The notes below the pieces were generated by a model. It was given only the letters and a program-made list of their open reading frames with translations. It was not told the origin of the DNA and did no database searches. From Trachelipus rathkii (lineage: Eukaryota > Arthropoda > Malacostraca > Isopoda > Trachelipodidae), in NCBI GenBank assembly GCA_015478945.1, contig JABUQX010078315.1:1-20000 (forward strand): 20,000 nucleotides of DNA, read 5' to 3'. Positions 10,374 to 20,000 of the stretch are shown piece after piece. Both the position numbers and the translations under genes were made by a program. Each line of letters starts with the position of its first letter. The first letter of the stretch is position 1.

Positions 10374-10395
10374 TTTTTTTTTTTTTTTTTTTTTT
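10374..10395 (+). repeat. poly-T run
   Basis: About 22 consecutive T, followed by more T-rich sequence. On the minus strand it could be the poly-A tail of a retrocopy, but no retrocopy body was recognised next to it. Confidence 0.8.
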
Positions 10396-10485
10396 CTTTT
10401 TCTTTTTTGGGATTTCATCTTAATGAAATCTGAATTTTTACTTAACAAGAGTTTTATTAACGTTTCTATTTCATAACTGTTTGAG

Positions 10486-10487
<2 letters not shown>

Positions 10488-10528
<41 letters not shown>

Positions 10529-10569
10529 CCTCTCTCTCCTCTCTCTCCTCTCTCCTCTCTCTCTCTCTC
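10488..10569 (+). repeat. (CT)n microsatellite
   Basis: CT repeats with CC interruptions, ending TCTCTCAG. Confidence 0.95.
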
Positions 10570-10687
10570 AGATAAGATTGCTAACAAATTTGCTCAGTTA
10601 TTGAATGACGACAACTGTGATTCTTTATCCGGCTCTCTCCTATTGATGGGAAGTGGGGAGAGAATATTGAGAGAATGGAGGGAATAA
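10570..10687 (+). other. short open frame after a splice-acceptor-like CT tract
   Basis: The (CT)n tract ends in CAG, which resembles a 3' splice site. The frame that continues from it encodes about 40 non-repetitive residues (including DKIANKFAQLLNDDNCDS and MGSGERILREWRE) before TAA at 10685-10687. No family was recognised, and any CT microsatellite ending in AG mimics an acceptor. Most likely chance, or possibly a decayed exon. Confidence 0.12.
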
Positions 10688-11789
10688 TACAAATCCCCCT
10701 CTCCTTTACTTTATTTCTTTAATCCCTCCAATTTAGCTTCGAAGAAAGAATGTAAACAACCCCATTCTGCTTTCTGTGCCCAATTTCAAACACAGGTGTG
10801 ACTGGCTTGTTTATTTGAGAACAGAAAACGCATTTGATTTTTGTCGCTTTATAAAAAAAATTCTTTTCAAGATAAATTTTTTTGATTATGGTAATTAGTT
10901 ATCTATAATTGTAGTGTGAAGACCCACCACTGTCCTATTACACTTTATACTCACGCACATATAATATACAAAAAAGGTATGTACTAAACATACACGCTCA
11001 TAGGTATGTCACCCAATTTATAAAGCATACGATCCCCCTCTAAAGCAGATAAAAATAAAAGAATGAAAAATGATTAATGCAACCGTAGAACAAAAATAAA
11101 ATGACAATATGATGTCTTATGTTTCTTCAATGAATGAAATTGAAGACTAATGCAATCATATTCGTTGTTAGAAAGGAGCTCTTGTGGTTTTTCAAAAGTG
11201 ATTTAAACTCGTGCTTAAAAACCGAAAAATAAAAACTGGTTTTATACTTACATATCTTCAGTACAATTCAATTACACACTACAAGATACTTACAGGAAGC
11301 TGACTTAAATGTATAGAGGTAGTTAACTTGCAAATTATTATATTTATATTTACACAAATGCCAAATGATTAGTTAATAAAAAGTTAAAGATTTCTGCTTT
11401 ATAATAATAACAAAAGAAAGTAAAAAAAAACGAAAAAAGAAACACAATGCACTAAAGGGTACACTGTTATGATTAGGGTCGAAAGACAACCAAATCAAGA
11501 AATTTGTGCGGCAACAACGTAGCAATTGGGAAGTGGAAGGAAAAACTATCTCACCCAACATGTCCTCTGGTTTGATGCAATCTTGAGAATGATGACCTCA
11601 TTTTACGATACTAAGACGTGAGAAAAAGATATTTTTGTTATAAACAAATCGCAATTGAATCTTGACAGCAATCGAAGTATTAACAAATAAAATTCTACTG
11701 GAAGGGGACGACATTACGTTTGCTATAGAAATATTACCCATTCTCCGTTCATAAACAAAGTAGGAAGTCCTTCTAGTTATACTGCATCG

Positions 11790-11790
<1 letters not shown>
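10688..11790. other. anonymous intergenic DNA
   Basis: About 1.1 kb without microsatellites and with less extreme composition. A 62-codon minus-strand frame at 11373-11561 was examined and gave no recognisable motif; its C-terminal half is Phe-rich translation of an A-rich run. No repeat, tRNA or retroelement was recognised. Confidence 0.45.
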
Positions 11791-11881
<91 letters not shown>

Positions 11882-11890
11882 TATAATAAT
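11791..11890 (+). repeat. (TAA)n microsatellite
   Basis: About 30 near-perfect TAA units with one imperfection near the 3' end. It is the only long trinucleotide repeat in the window. Confidence 0.97.
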
Positions 11891-11992
11891 TTTGTCGGGA
11901 TTATTATGATAGTCGTCATCAACGATTTCTACTTTATTCTTCGTGGACGATCTGAGAATGTGAAAATTAAATATCATTGATCTTGTTGCTTC

Positions 11993-11993
<1 letters not shown>

Positions 11994-12080
<87 letters not shown>
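11994..12080 (+). repeat. (GA)n microsatellite
   Basis: About 43 GA units without visible interruption. Confidence 0.97.
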
Positions 12081-12082
<2 letters not shown>

Positions 12083-12150
12083 TGAACAGGGGTTTCATTG
12101 TCATTCAAAACCTCTATTTTTGTTGTAGTTGCAATTGTATTTGATTAGAT

Positions 12151-12186
12151 AACTCAACTAATCACCAGAAATATTTCATGCTTAGT

Positions 12187-12254
<68 letters not shown>

Positions 12255-12290
12255 CAACTCTTCACCGAAATATTTCTTGCAATGAAGACC
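12151..12290 (+). repeat. (GA)n tract flanked by a ~40-bp direct duplication
   Basis: The tract occupies about 12187-12252. On its left is CTCAACTAATCACCAGAAATATTTCATGCTTAGTGAAGA and on its right CTCAACTCTTCACCGAAATATTTCTTGCAATGAAGA. The flanks are clearly related, so a unit containing (GA)n has probably been duplicated or partly lost. Confidence 0.7.
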
Positions 12291-12364
12291 CTGAAGAACT
12301 TTTTAAGATCTCAATCAATACTTTGCCATTTCATCATTCCTTTATTTCCCTCTACTACTCCATG

Positions 12365-12365
<1 letters not shown>

Positions 12366-12396
<31 letters not shown>
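12366..12396. repeat. (TA)n microsatellite
   Basis: A clean TA run directly followed by fragment D of the dispersed repeat (12399-12426). Confidence 0.95.
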
Positions 12397-12398
<2 letters not shown>

Positions 12399-12401
<3 letters not shown>

Positions 12402-12426
12402 CCTATATCTGTATTTACGACTCCGT
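12399..12426 (+). repeat. dispersed repeat fragment D
   Basis: GACCTATATCTGTATTTACGACTCCGT matches the 5' part of the dispersed repeat family described at 12797, 12915 and 16163. It is embedded between (TA)n runs. Confidence 0.6.
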
Positions 12427-12442
12427 ATATTTATATATATAT

Positions 12443-12572
<130 letters not shown>

Positions 12573-12635
12573 TATGTATCCGTAGATAACATATAATAAC
12601 TTCTAAATAAAACATTATAATATCATTATTTTATG

Positions 12636-12642
<7 letters not shown>

Positions 12643-12693
<51 letters not shown>

Positions 12694-12696
12694 TAT
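12643..12696. repeat. (TA)n microsatellite
   Basis: A TA run with two AATA interruptions. Confidence 0.95.
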
Positions 12697-12796
12697 GTAA
12701 TAATAACATATATCTTTCTTTATATACTGCTAACTGCTCCTATATATATAACTATATATAACCAAACAATATAATAGCTAGCTATATCTGTGGCAC

Positions 12797-12909
12797 CTTA
12801 TCTGTTTTACGACTCCGTCAGTTTTGAATTTTTTTTTTTTGTTTTTTTAATATATTTCTAGTATGTGATCCTAACAATCAATTTTAGTGGTAACGGACAT
12901 GATTCAAAA
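12797..12909 (+). repeat. dispersed repeat copy A
   Basis: The order of blocks is TCTGTTTTACGACTCCGTCAG, a T-rich run, AATATATTTCTAGTATGTGATC, CTAACAATCAATTTTAGTGG and TAACGGACATGATTCAAAA. The same blocks occur in copy B (same strand) and copy C (opposite strand). The T-run followed by a TAGTATATGATACTAAC near-palindrome marks the family. No coding potential; class unknown. Confidence 0.75.
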
Positions 12910-12914
12910 ATATA

Positions 12915-13085
12915 TAGGACCTTTTCAGTTTTACGACTCCGTCAGTTTTATTTTATTTTTTTTTTTTTTTTTTTTAACATATTGCTAGTATATGATACTA
13001 ACAATAAATTTAGTGTTAATGGTCATGCTTCAAAAGTTAGAAATATTTTAGAAGATTTTTAAAAAATTATTTTTAGTAATATTTT
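12915..13085 (+). repeat. dispersed repeat copy B
   Basis: A second copy directly follows copy A: TTTTACGACTCCGTCAG, about 25 T, AACATATTGCTAGTATATGA, TACTAACAATAAATTTAG and a GAAATATTTTA tail. It is in direct orientation to A and inverted relative to copy C at 15995-16163. It ends next to a CpG-rich island. Confidence 0.75.
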
Positions 13086-13099
13086 GTTCTTATTTTTTT

Positions 13100-13542
<443 letters not shown>

Positions 13543-15804
13543 GACGGGAACTCGGTTGCTTTATAACTGTTCTTGAATCCAAGTTTTTTGGCTTGGAGGA
13601 TAGCTCAGTTGTATAGCACCAGGCATATTGTCCTCACGCGCAACATGCGGTGGTTCAATCCCAGAGAAGGCAGTTAATTCTTTACCTTTTCATTATATGT
13701 TCTTTCTTTAACATCTTATCTAATTGCGATTATTATGCAATATTTAACATCTAAAAATATAAAGAACGAGAGATAGGACAGGCTGGACACCTGGTGATGT
13801 CGCCTTGACGGGAACTCGGTTGCTTTATAACTGTTCTTGAATCCAAGTTTTTGGCTTGGAGGATAGCTCAGTTGTATAGCACCGGGCATATTGTCCTCAC
13901 GCGCAACATGCAGTGGTTCAATCCCAGAGAAGGCAGTTAATTCTTTACCTTCTCATTATATGTTCTTTCTTTAACATCTTATATAATTGCGATTATTATG
14001 CAATATTTAACATCTAAAAATATAAAGAACGAGAGATAGGACAGGCTGGACACCTGGTGATGTCGCCTTGACGGGAACTCGGTTGCTTTATAACTGTTCT
14101 TGAATCCAACTTTTTGGGTTGGGGGATAGCTCAGTTGTATAGCACCGGGCATATTGTCCTCACGCGCAACATGCGGTGGTTCAATCACAGAGAAGGCAGT
14201 TAATTCTTTACCTTCTCATTATATGTTCTTTCTTTAACATCTTATCTAATTACGATTATTATGCAATATTTAACATCTAAAAATATAAAGAACGAGAGAT
14301 AGGACAGGCTGGACACCTAGTGATGTCGCCTTGACGGGAACTCGGTTGCTTTATAACTGTTCTTGAATCCAAGTTTTTGGCTTGGAGGATGGCTCAGTTG
14401 TATAGCACCGGGCATATTGTCCTCACGCGCAACATGCGGTGGTTCAATCCCAGAAAAGGCAGTTAATTCTTTACCTTCTCATTATATGTTCTTTCTTTAA
14501 CATCTTATCTAATTGCGATTATTATGCAATATTTAACATCTAAAAAAAAAAGAACGAGAATAGGACAGGCTGGTTACCTGGTGATGTCATATGACGGGAA
14601 CTCTGATTGCTATAACTGTTCTTGAATCCAAGTTTTTGGCTTGGAGGATAGCTCAGTTGTATAGCTCAGGCATGTGTCCTGCAACATGCGGTGGTTCTTC
14701 AATCCCAGAGAGGCAGTTAATTCTTTACCAAAACATTATATATTATTATCTAATTGCGACATCTTATCTAATTGCGATTATTATGCAATATTTAACATCT
14801 AAAAATATAAAGAACGAGAGATAGGACAGGCTGGACACCTGGTGATGTCGCCTTGACGGGAACTCGGTTGCTTTATAACTGTTCTTGAATCAAACTTTTT
14901 TGGGTTGGAGGATGGCTCAGTTGTATAGCACCGGGCATATTGTCCTCACGCGCAACATGCGGTGGTTCAATCCCAGAGAAGGCAGTTAATTCTTTACCTT
15001 CTCATTTTATGTTCTTTCTTTAACATCTTATCTAATTGCGATTATTATGCAATATTTAACATCTAAAAATATAAAGAACGAGAGATAGGACAGGCTGGAC
15101 ACCTGATGATCGCCTTGACGGGAACTCGGTTGCTTTATAACTGTTCTTGAATCCAAGTTTTTGGCTTGGAGGATAGCTCAGTTGTATAGCACCGGGCATA
15201 TTGTCCTCACGCGCAACATACGGTGGTTCAATCCCAGAGAAGGCAGTTAATTCTTTACCTTCTCATTATATGTTCTTTCTTTAACATCTTATCTAATTAC
15301 GATTATTATGCAATATTTAACATCTAAAAATATAAAGAACGAGAGATAGGACAGGCTGGACACCTGGTGATGTCGCCTTGACGGGAACTCGGTTGCTTTA
15401 TAACTGTTCTTGAACAACTTTTTTGGGTTGGAGGATAGCTCAGTTGTATAGCACCGGACATATTGTCCTCACGCGCAACATGCGGTGGTTCAATCCCAGA
15501 GAAGGCAGTTAATTCCTTACCTTCTCATTATATGTTCTTTCTTTAACATCTTATCTAATTGCGATTATTATGCAATATTTAACATCTAAAAATATAAAGA
15601 ACGAGAGATAGGACAGGCTGGACACCTGGTGATGTCGCCTTGACGGGAACTCCGGTTGCTTTATAACTGTTCTTGAATCCAAGTTTTTGGCTTGGAGATG
15701 GCTCAGTTGTATAGCACCGGGCATATTGTCCTCACGCGCGACATGCGGTGGTTCAATCCCAGAGAAGGCAGTTAATTCTTCATTTCTACTTATGTTCTTT
15801 TTTT

Positions 15805-15806
<2 letters not shown>
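13543..15806 (+). repeat. 263-bp tRNA-related tandem satellite, 9 copies
   Basis: Units begin with GACGGGAACTC at 13543, 13807, 14070, 14333, 14593, 14855, 15117, 15380 and 15642. Spacings are 260-264 bp. Eight copies are complete and the ninth breaks off near 15806. Each unit holds, in order, a T5-T6 run, a tRNA-like segment with A box (T(A/G)GCTCAGTTG) and B box (GGTTCAATCCC), a TTCTTTCTTTAACATCTTATC region, and AAAGAACGAGAGATAGGACAG. Copy 5 is the most degraded, with lost bases between the boxes and a B box split as GGTTCTTCAATCCC. The array is bounded by (TA)n on both sides. Known tRNA-derived SINEs have this kind of head; a tandem arrangement is less usual. Open frames in it are incidental. 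Confidence 0.93.
13601..13661 (+). promoter_or_regulatory. internal Pol III-type A and B boxes (copy 1)
   Basis: TAGCTCAGTTG at 13601-13611 fits the A-box consensus TRGYNNANNNG. GGTTCAATCC at 13652-13661 fits the B-box consensus GGTTCRANNCC at its core positions. The start-to-start spacing is about 51 bp, as in tRNA genes. The same pair recurs about every 263 bp, with TGGCTCAGTTG (also a match) in copies 4, 6 and 9. A full cloverleaf is not supported: only part of the D and T stems pair and no anticodon arm is convincing. Promoter activity is therefore inferred from sequence only. Confidence 0.6.

Positions 15807-15807
<1 letters not shown>

Positions 15808-15900
<93 letters not shown>
15808..15900. 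repeat. (TA)n microsatellite, right border of the satellite
   Basis: About 46 TA units beginning directly after the truncated ninth satellite unit. Confidence 0.97.
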
Positions 15901-15901
<1 letters not shown>

Positions 15902-15994
15902 CATTTGCAATAAGCTTCATACGCTGATTCCAAATATGTAATTGGTTTTTCTGTAAGCGTCGTACTTTTCGAGATATTTCATTTTTGAAAAAAT
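15901..15994. other. unique-looking spacer
   Basis: Short AT-rich segment between the right (TA)n border and dispersed repeat copy C. It includes GCGTCGTACTTTTCGAGATA, which reads like repetitive DNA, but no second copy lies in this window. Confidence 0.4.
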
Positions 15995-16280
<286 letters not shown>

Positions 16281-17174
16281 CGTAATTTATTTCATAATTA
16301 CTCCATCTGTCACTATTGTGACCAGCATTTCCTAATGGGTGCAGATGACTGTATTCGCGAGTGCTTAACCTGAAGTTGTGTTTGGAGAAATCGTGGGTGC
16401 ATTGGTCATCATTTTCCTTTTATATTCTTTGTAAATAGTAATTTTAATAATCAATTTATATATAAAAAAAAAAAAAATAAATATTATAAAACTAATATTT
16501 GGTCCGGTATACTACATACAAAAACTTAGTACCGTACGTTCCGTGTTGACGTGCTATCCCCGCGGTGATGACGTCATCATTTACAAATTCGAGAGGAAAA
16601 ATATTTTCACTTCGTTTACATGTATTTGTAATGGAAAAAATAGAAATGCAAATATTGCTATAATTCGCTTAATAATAAACATCCTTTCGATTTGGTACTG
16701 GCTCCAGAGCTAGATATCGTACTTACCAATGTACCATTGAGAGGATTTTCCTCTAAAGTTCTTATTTTTGAAGTTATTCAAAAAATTGCTATTTTTTACT
16801 TTATTTGAAATTTGATCTAATTTTCTTGTAAGGTACACCAAGTTGTACCATTACATCAAATTTCATTAAAAAATATTAATTATTAACGAAAATAATCAAC
16901 TTAGAAAAAGGCAATCGATTTTGACTCAAAAATCAAAGCTTTTAAGTGCTTGGCTCGTAAGAGTAAATTACCCTTTTTATTGGGTTACACCTTTGGTATT
17001 CACATTATTTGTTCCTTTGCTTGTAAATAATTAAAGTTTCAACTTTGAAATCTCTAGGTTAATTGCAACCACTAAAAAACGGGATTCACTTTTGGCAAAT
17101 TCCCCTCACATTTTCTTCTCCTTTGCATCCAAGAGTATGGTTGTACCAAATTTCATAAAAAAATATGTAAAATT

Positions 17175-17176
<2 letters not shown>
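16281..17176. other. intergenic DNA with a diverged internal duplication
   Basis: No credible gene was found. GTTGTACC.(TTACATC)AAATTTCAT.AAAAAATAT occurs near 16843-16875 and again near 17140-17166, suggesting a diverged duplication. A 13-nt A-run lies near 16465. A perfect palindrome at 16566-16579 is listed separately. Confidence 0.45.
16566..16579. promoter_or_regulatory. perfect 14-bp palindrome with full CRE core
   Basis: TGATGACGTCATCA is self-complementary over all 14 bases and contains TGACGTCA, the full cAMP-response element bound by CREB/ATF-type bZIP factors. It lies in a short GC-richer patch (CCCCGCGGTGATGACG). There is no adjacent gene or TATA element, so regulatory use is speculative. 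Confidence 0.3.
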
Positions 17177-17411
<235 letters not shown>

Positions 17412-18054
17412 GGAGAAGCTAATGCTATACACTTCGCACTTTATATTGTATATATATGTTTCTTATACCCCTAAATTATTTCACTAATTAAAAATCCACT
17501 TCTAAAAACGTCTTTATTACACAATCTATATATAATTACCAAGTACAAAAAATAATAATAAAAATCCTTCTCCTTAACACTTCCAAGCTTTCGTGGAGGC
17601 ACTCCCTCCACCTCTTTCGGGGAGCGTCAGTAGAGAAAGACAAGAATGGTGATCAGTAAATCCATCATCAGTTTCGCGGCGGTTGGTTTGCGACTTCTAA
17701 ATTTCTGTCTCTTTCCAATTTGAGTTTTAATCTCGCACATGACTCGGATGATTTTAAGTTTTCATTTATAGCTTCGTCTATGAAGTAGTTTCCTCTGTCT
17801 CTGTTTATATTGTTTGTATTTCTTATTATATAGGATTCATAGAATTTTCTGAATTTGTGGTTATTAACAGTTTTAATTATTTGATTGTTTTCTAGGTTGA
17901 TATGATGTCCTTCATTTAGCGAGTGAGTTACTAATGGAGAGTTTCTATTGAAAGTGCTTATGTCATATTTATGTTGGTACAGTCTTCTTTTTATATCTAT
18001 TGATTCCCCGATGTATTCTTTGTTGCAGGACTTACACGGAATTGAGTTTATTAG
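17412..18054 (-). mobile_element. Penelope-like element, 3' fragment
   Basis: On the minus strand this fragment comprises a GIY-YIG endonuclease reading frame (18054-17668) followed by about 255 bp of 3' non-coding sequence that runs to the (TA)n tract at 17411. The 3' part includes a perfect 7-bp hairpin (GTGGAGG/CCTCCAC at 17593-17611). Penelope-like elements encode a reverse transcriptase followed by a C-terminal GIY-YIG domain. Only the C-terminal part survives, and no reverse-transcriptase sequence precedes it. Its 5' side meets an oppositely oriented fragment of the same family at 18052-18057. Confidence 0.8.
17668..18054 (-). pseudogene. GIY-YIG endonuclease domain of a Penelope-like element, C-terminal fragment
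   Basis: An open stretch of 128 codons runs from just after an in-frame TAG (18055-18057) to TGA at 17668-17670. It starts without a Met, so it is a fragment. The sequence INSIPCKSCNKEYIGES (residues 2-18) holds the two Cys spaced as in PLE endonucleases and the YIG motif (Y14-G16). IKRR (21-24) supplies the Arg expected after YIG. His residues at 28, 44, 50 and 51 fit the Cys/His pattern typical of this group. FYESYIIR (71-78) holds the Glu expected as metal ligand. No frameshift or stop occurs inside, so the piece is young or was recently active. In intact elements this domain nicks DNA for target-primed reverse transcription. The part N-terminal to it is missing. Confidence 0.82.
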
Positions 18055-18243
18055 CTACAAATCGGAAAATCTAAGCATAGTAACCTTAAATACAATAGTA
18101 CTCTTAAAAAATTACTAAAACCTAAAATTGACAATAACAAAAATGCAGCAATATATTCAATTCCGTGTAAGTCCTGCAACAAAGAATACATCGGTGAAAC
18201 AATAGATATAAAAAGAAGAATGAACCAGCATAAATATGACATA
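18055..18243 (+). pseudogene. second Penelope-like GIY-YIG fragment, inverted
   Basis: On the plus strand the frame opens right after TAG at 18052-18054. It reads through a Lys/Asn/Leu-rich linker (KYNSTLKKLLKPKIDNNK) into AAIYSIPCKSCNKEYIGETI, which contains the GIY-like AIY, the Cys pair and the YIG motif. PLE similarity stops after HKYDI at 18243. The frame then runs through unrelated codons to TAA at 18283-18285. Compared with the minus-strand fragment it keeps more N-terminal linker but lacks the catalytic-Glu half. The shared 87 bp (18157-18243 against 17959-18045) is 82/87 identical. Neither piece can encode a complete domain. It is probably a second, 3'-truncated copy. Confidence 0.78.
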
Positions 18244-18770
18244 ATGGCAAATTCATCCTACATATTCCTTTTATTTATTCGTTAACTATTAATACCGACC
18301 GTGATTATTATCTTGAAGGAATCTTCTCGTAATGAACAGATACTTTTTGTTGGCACGTTGCCACCTTTTTTAGTTGTCAATTGTCAATTGGGAGATCGAT
18401 TTAAATTTGGCATACAACATTTTTATATTTGTAACACCATTTAAATAGAGTCTTGAATTACAAAAAGATAATACTGCTGTCACATTAACTGGGTGGGTCA
18501 TTTAAATCCTATAGATACTGTTTGTCTTTTGCATAGGATTTGTACACTTTTCAACACCTACCCTAACTGTGTTCATCTGGTTCGTCAGGAGTTTACTAAG
18601 CAAGTTCACACAGTTAATTGGGTTATTAATTAAACACACCGCCCGGAGTGTTTCTAAAGGCAAAGGTAATCGTCGTTAACTGTAGGAGCTCTAAATAACC
18701 TCACTCCCGTTAATAGGTAGGGAGACTTTTGAGCCTAGAGACAATAAAAACATATATTTATATTTTTTTA

Positions 18771-18775
<5 letters not shown>
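18244..18775. other. intergenic DNA, nothing recognised
   Basis: No coding frame or repeat family was recognised beyond a small TTGTCAATTGTCAATTGG tandem near 18375. An AATAAA word occurs at 18742-18747 close to the following (TA)n tract. A retroelement end is possible but not supported. Confidence 0.4.
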
Positions 18776-18851
<76 letters not shown>

Positions 18852-18871
18852 CTCAACAATATATATATATG

Positions 18872-18908
<37 letters not shown>
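18776..18908. repeat. (TA)n microsatellites
   Basis: Two TA tracts (18776-18850 and 18859-18908) are separated by ACTCAACA and contain one GTATGTGTA interruption. Confidence 0.95.
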
Positions 18909-18910
<2 letters not shown>

Positions 18911-19024
18911 TCACAAGTGCAACTTGTTGCTGTTTGCAAAGTTTTTTTATTATTAATTCCATTTTCATTAATTTAAAAGGAGTTCGACGACGAATGAAAT
19001 ATTTATTTATAATTTTTAAGCAAA

Positions 19025-19800
<776 letters not shown>

Positions 19801-19820
19801 TCCAATGTGCAATGTCACTT

Positions 19821-20000
19821 GTCTGAATGAGCTACAACATACAACGGTATTTATTATTTACTATTTTCTGATTTCCCTTCTGGTCGTTCTACTCATATAG
19901 TAGCTGTTGTAGAAGTCCACCGTTCACTTTTGAAAGCTATTAATATAGTGGTATTCCTCAAAGAAGACTTCATCAAGTTTTTAGTAAACTTTCTGTAATA
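19821..20000. other. window end, nothing recognised
   Basis: Possibly more of the LINE upstream region on the minus strand, but no motif could be read. Confidence 0.3.

Noticed and set aside
12185..12400. Open frame reading Arg-Glu repeats
   Set aside because: It is pure translation of (GA)n. The Ser-Leu frames at 9478-9762 and 10481-10570 are the CT equivalent.
13591..13675. Functional tRNA gene in each satellite unit
   Set aside because: A and B boxes fit, but the T stem pairs at only three of five positions, the D stem at three of four, and no convincing anticodon or acceptor stem forms. tRNA-derived is a better description than tRNA gene.
13979..14824. Open frames within the satellite units
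   Set aside because: Each is present only where point changes remove a stop, in different frames and strands in different units, so none is conserved across the array.
17590..17670. Hammerhead ribozyme in the Penelope-like tail
   Set aside because: CTGATGA and GAAA words occur on the minus strand, but CTGATGA directly follows GAAA with no room for the third stem, and the second site reads CTGACGC instead of CTGANGA. The core cannot be assembled.
18051..18242. 63-codon minus-strand open frame opposite the plus-strand Penelope-like fragment
   Set aside because: It is the antisense shadow of the GIY-YIG frame on the plus strand.

Overview
The window looks like non-coding nuclear DNA from an animal, most likely an arthropod and plausibly a decapod crustacean. 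It is strongly AT-rich and unusually dense in long dinucleotide microsatellites: (TA)n, (GA)n/(CT)n, (CA)n/(TG)n and one (TAA)n. The only recognisable protein-coding sequence is decayed retroelement: Penelope-like element (PLE) GIY-YIG endonuclease fragments and a LINE reverse-transcriptase fragment. No intact host gene, rRNA, bona fide tRNA gene or CRISPR array was found, and there are no prokaryotic gene features. The organism assignment is inferred from repeat style and retroelement flavour, not proven.

Layout. Positions 1-6200 are AT-rich intergenic DNA. They hold only short, diverged local duplications (about 1950-2330, 2626-2880, 4380-4890, 5290-5329) and three copies of a palindromic motif near 3372, 3640 and 3860. 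Positions 6200-10800 are a mosaic of microsatellites (GA, TA, TG, CT, CA), a degenerate GCTCC/CCGACACC-rich repeat (about 6690-7255) and a 195-bp inverted-repeat element resembling a MITE (7660-7854). Positions 10800-12700 hold otherwise anonymous DNA broken by (TAA)n, two (GA)n tracts and (TA)n tracts.

The most structured part is 12400-16280. A 263-bp head-to-tail tandem array of nine copies (13543 to about 15806) carries in each unit a tRNA-like segment with RNA polymerase III A-box and B-box matches. A T5-T6 run lies just upstream of each A box. At its left end a 112-bp piece of the unit is inverted, with 111 of 112 bases matching, so the array begins with a near-perfect fold-back. The array lies between two long (TA)n tracts. 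Farther out it is flanked by inverted copies of a dispersed repeat containing the words TTACGACTCCGTCAG and TAGTATATGATACTAAC. A CpG-rich island of about 220 bp (13100-13327) lies between the left flank repeat and the left (TA)n tract.

Positions 16280-20000 hold retroelement debris. Two PLE GIY-YIG fragments meet in opposite orientation at TAGCTA (18052-18057). Their shared 87-bp segment is 82/87 identical and forms an inverted repeat. A LINE reverse-transcriptase remnant on the minus strand (about 19147-19800) is frameshifted and runs into a (TA)n tract. The recurring theme is repeat units ending at (TA)n tracts and lying in inverted, fold-back arrangements. No set of genes working together as a system is visible.
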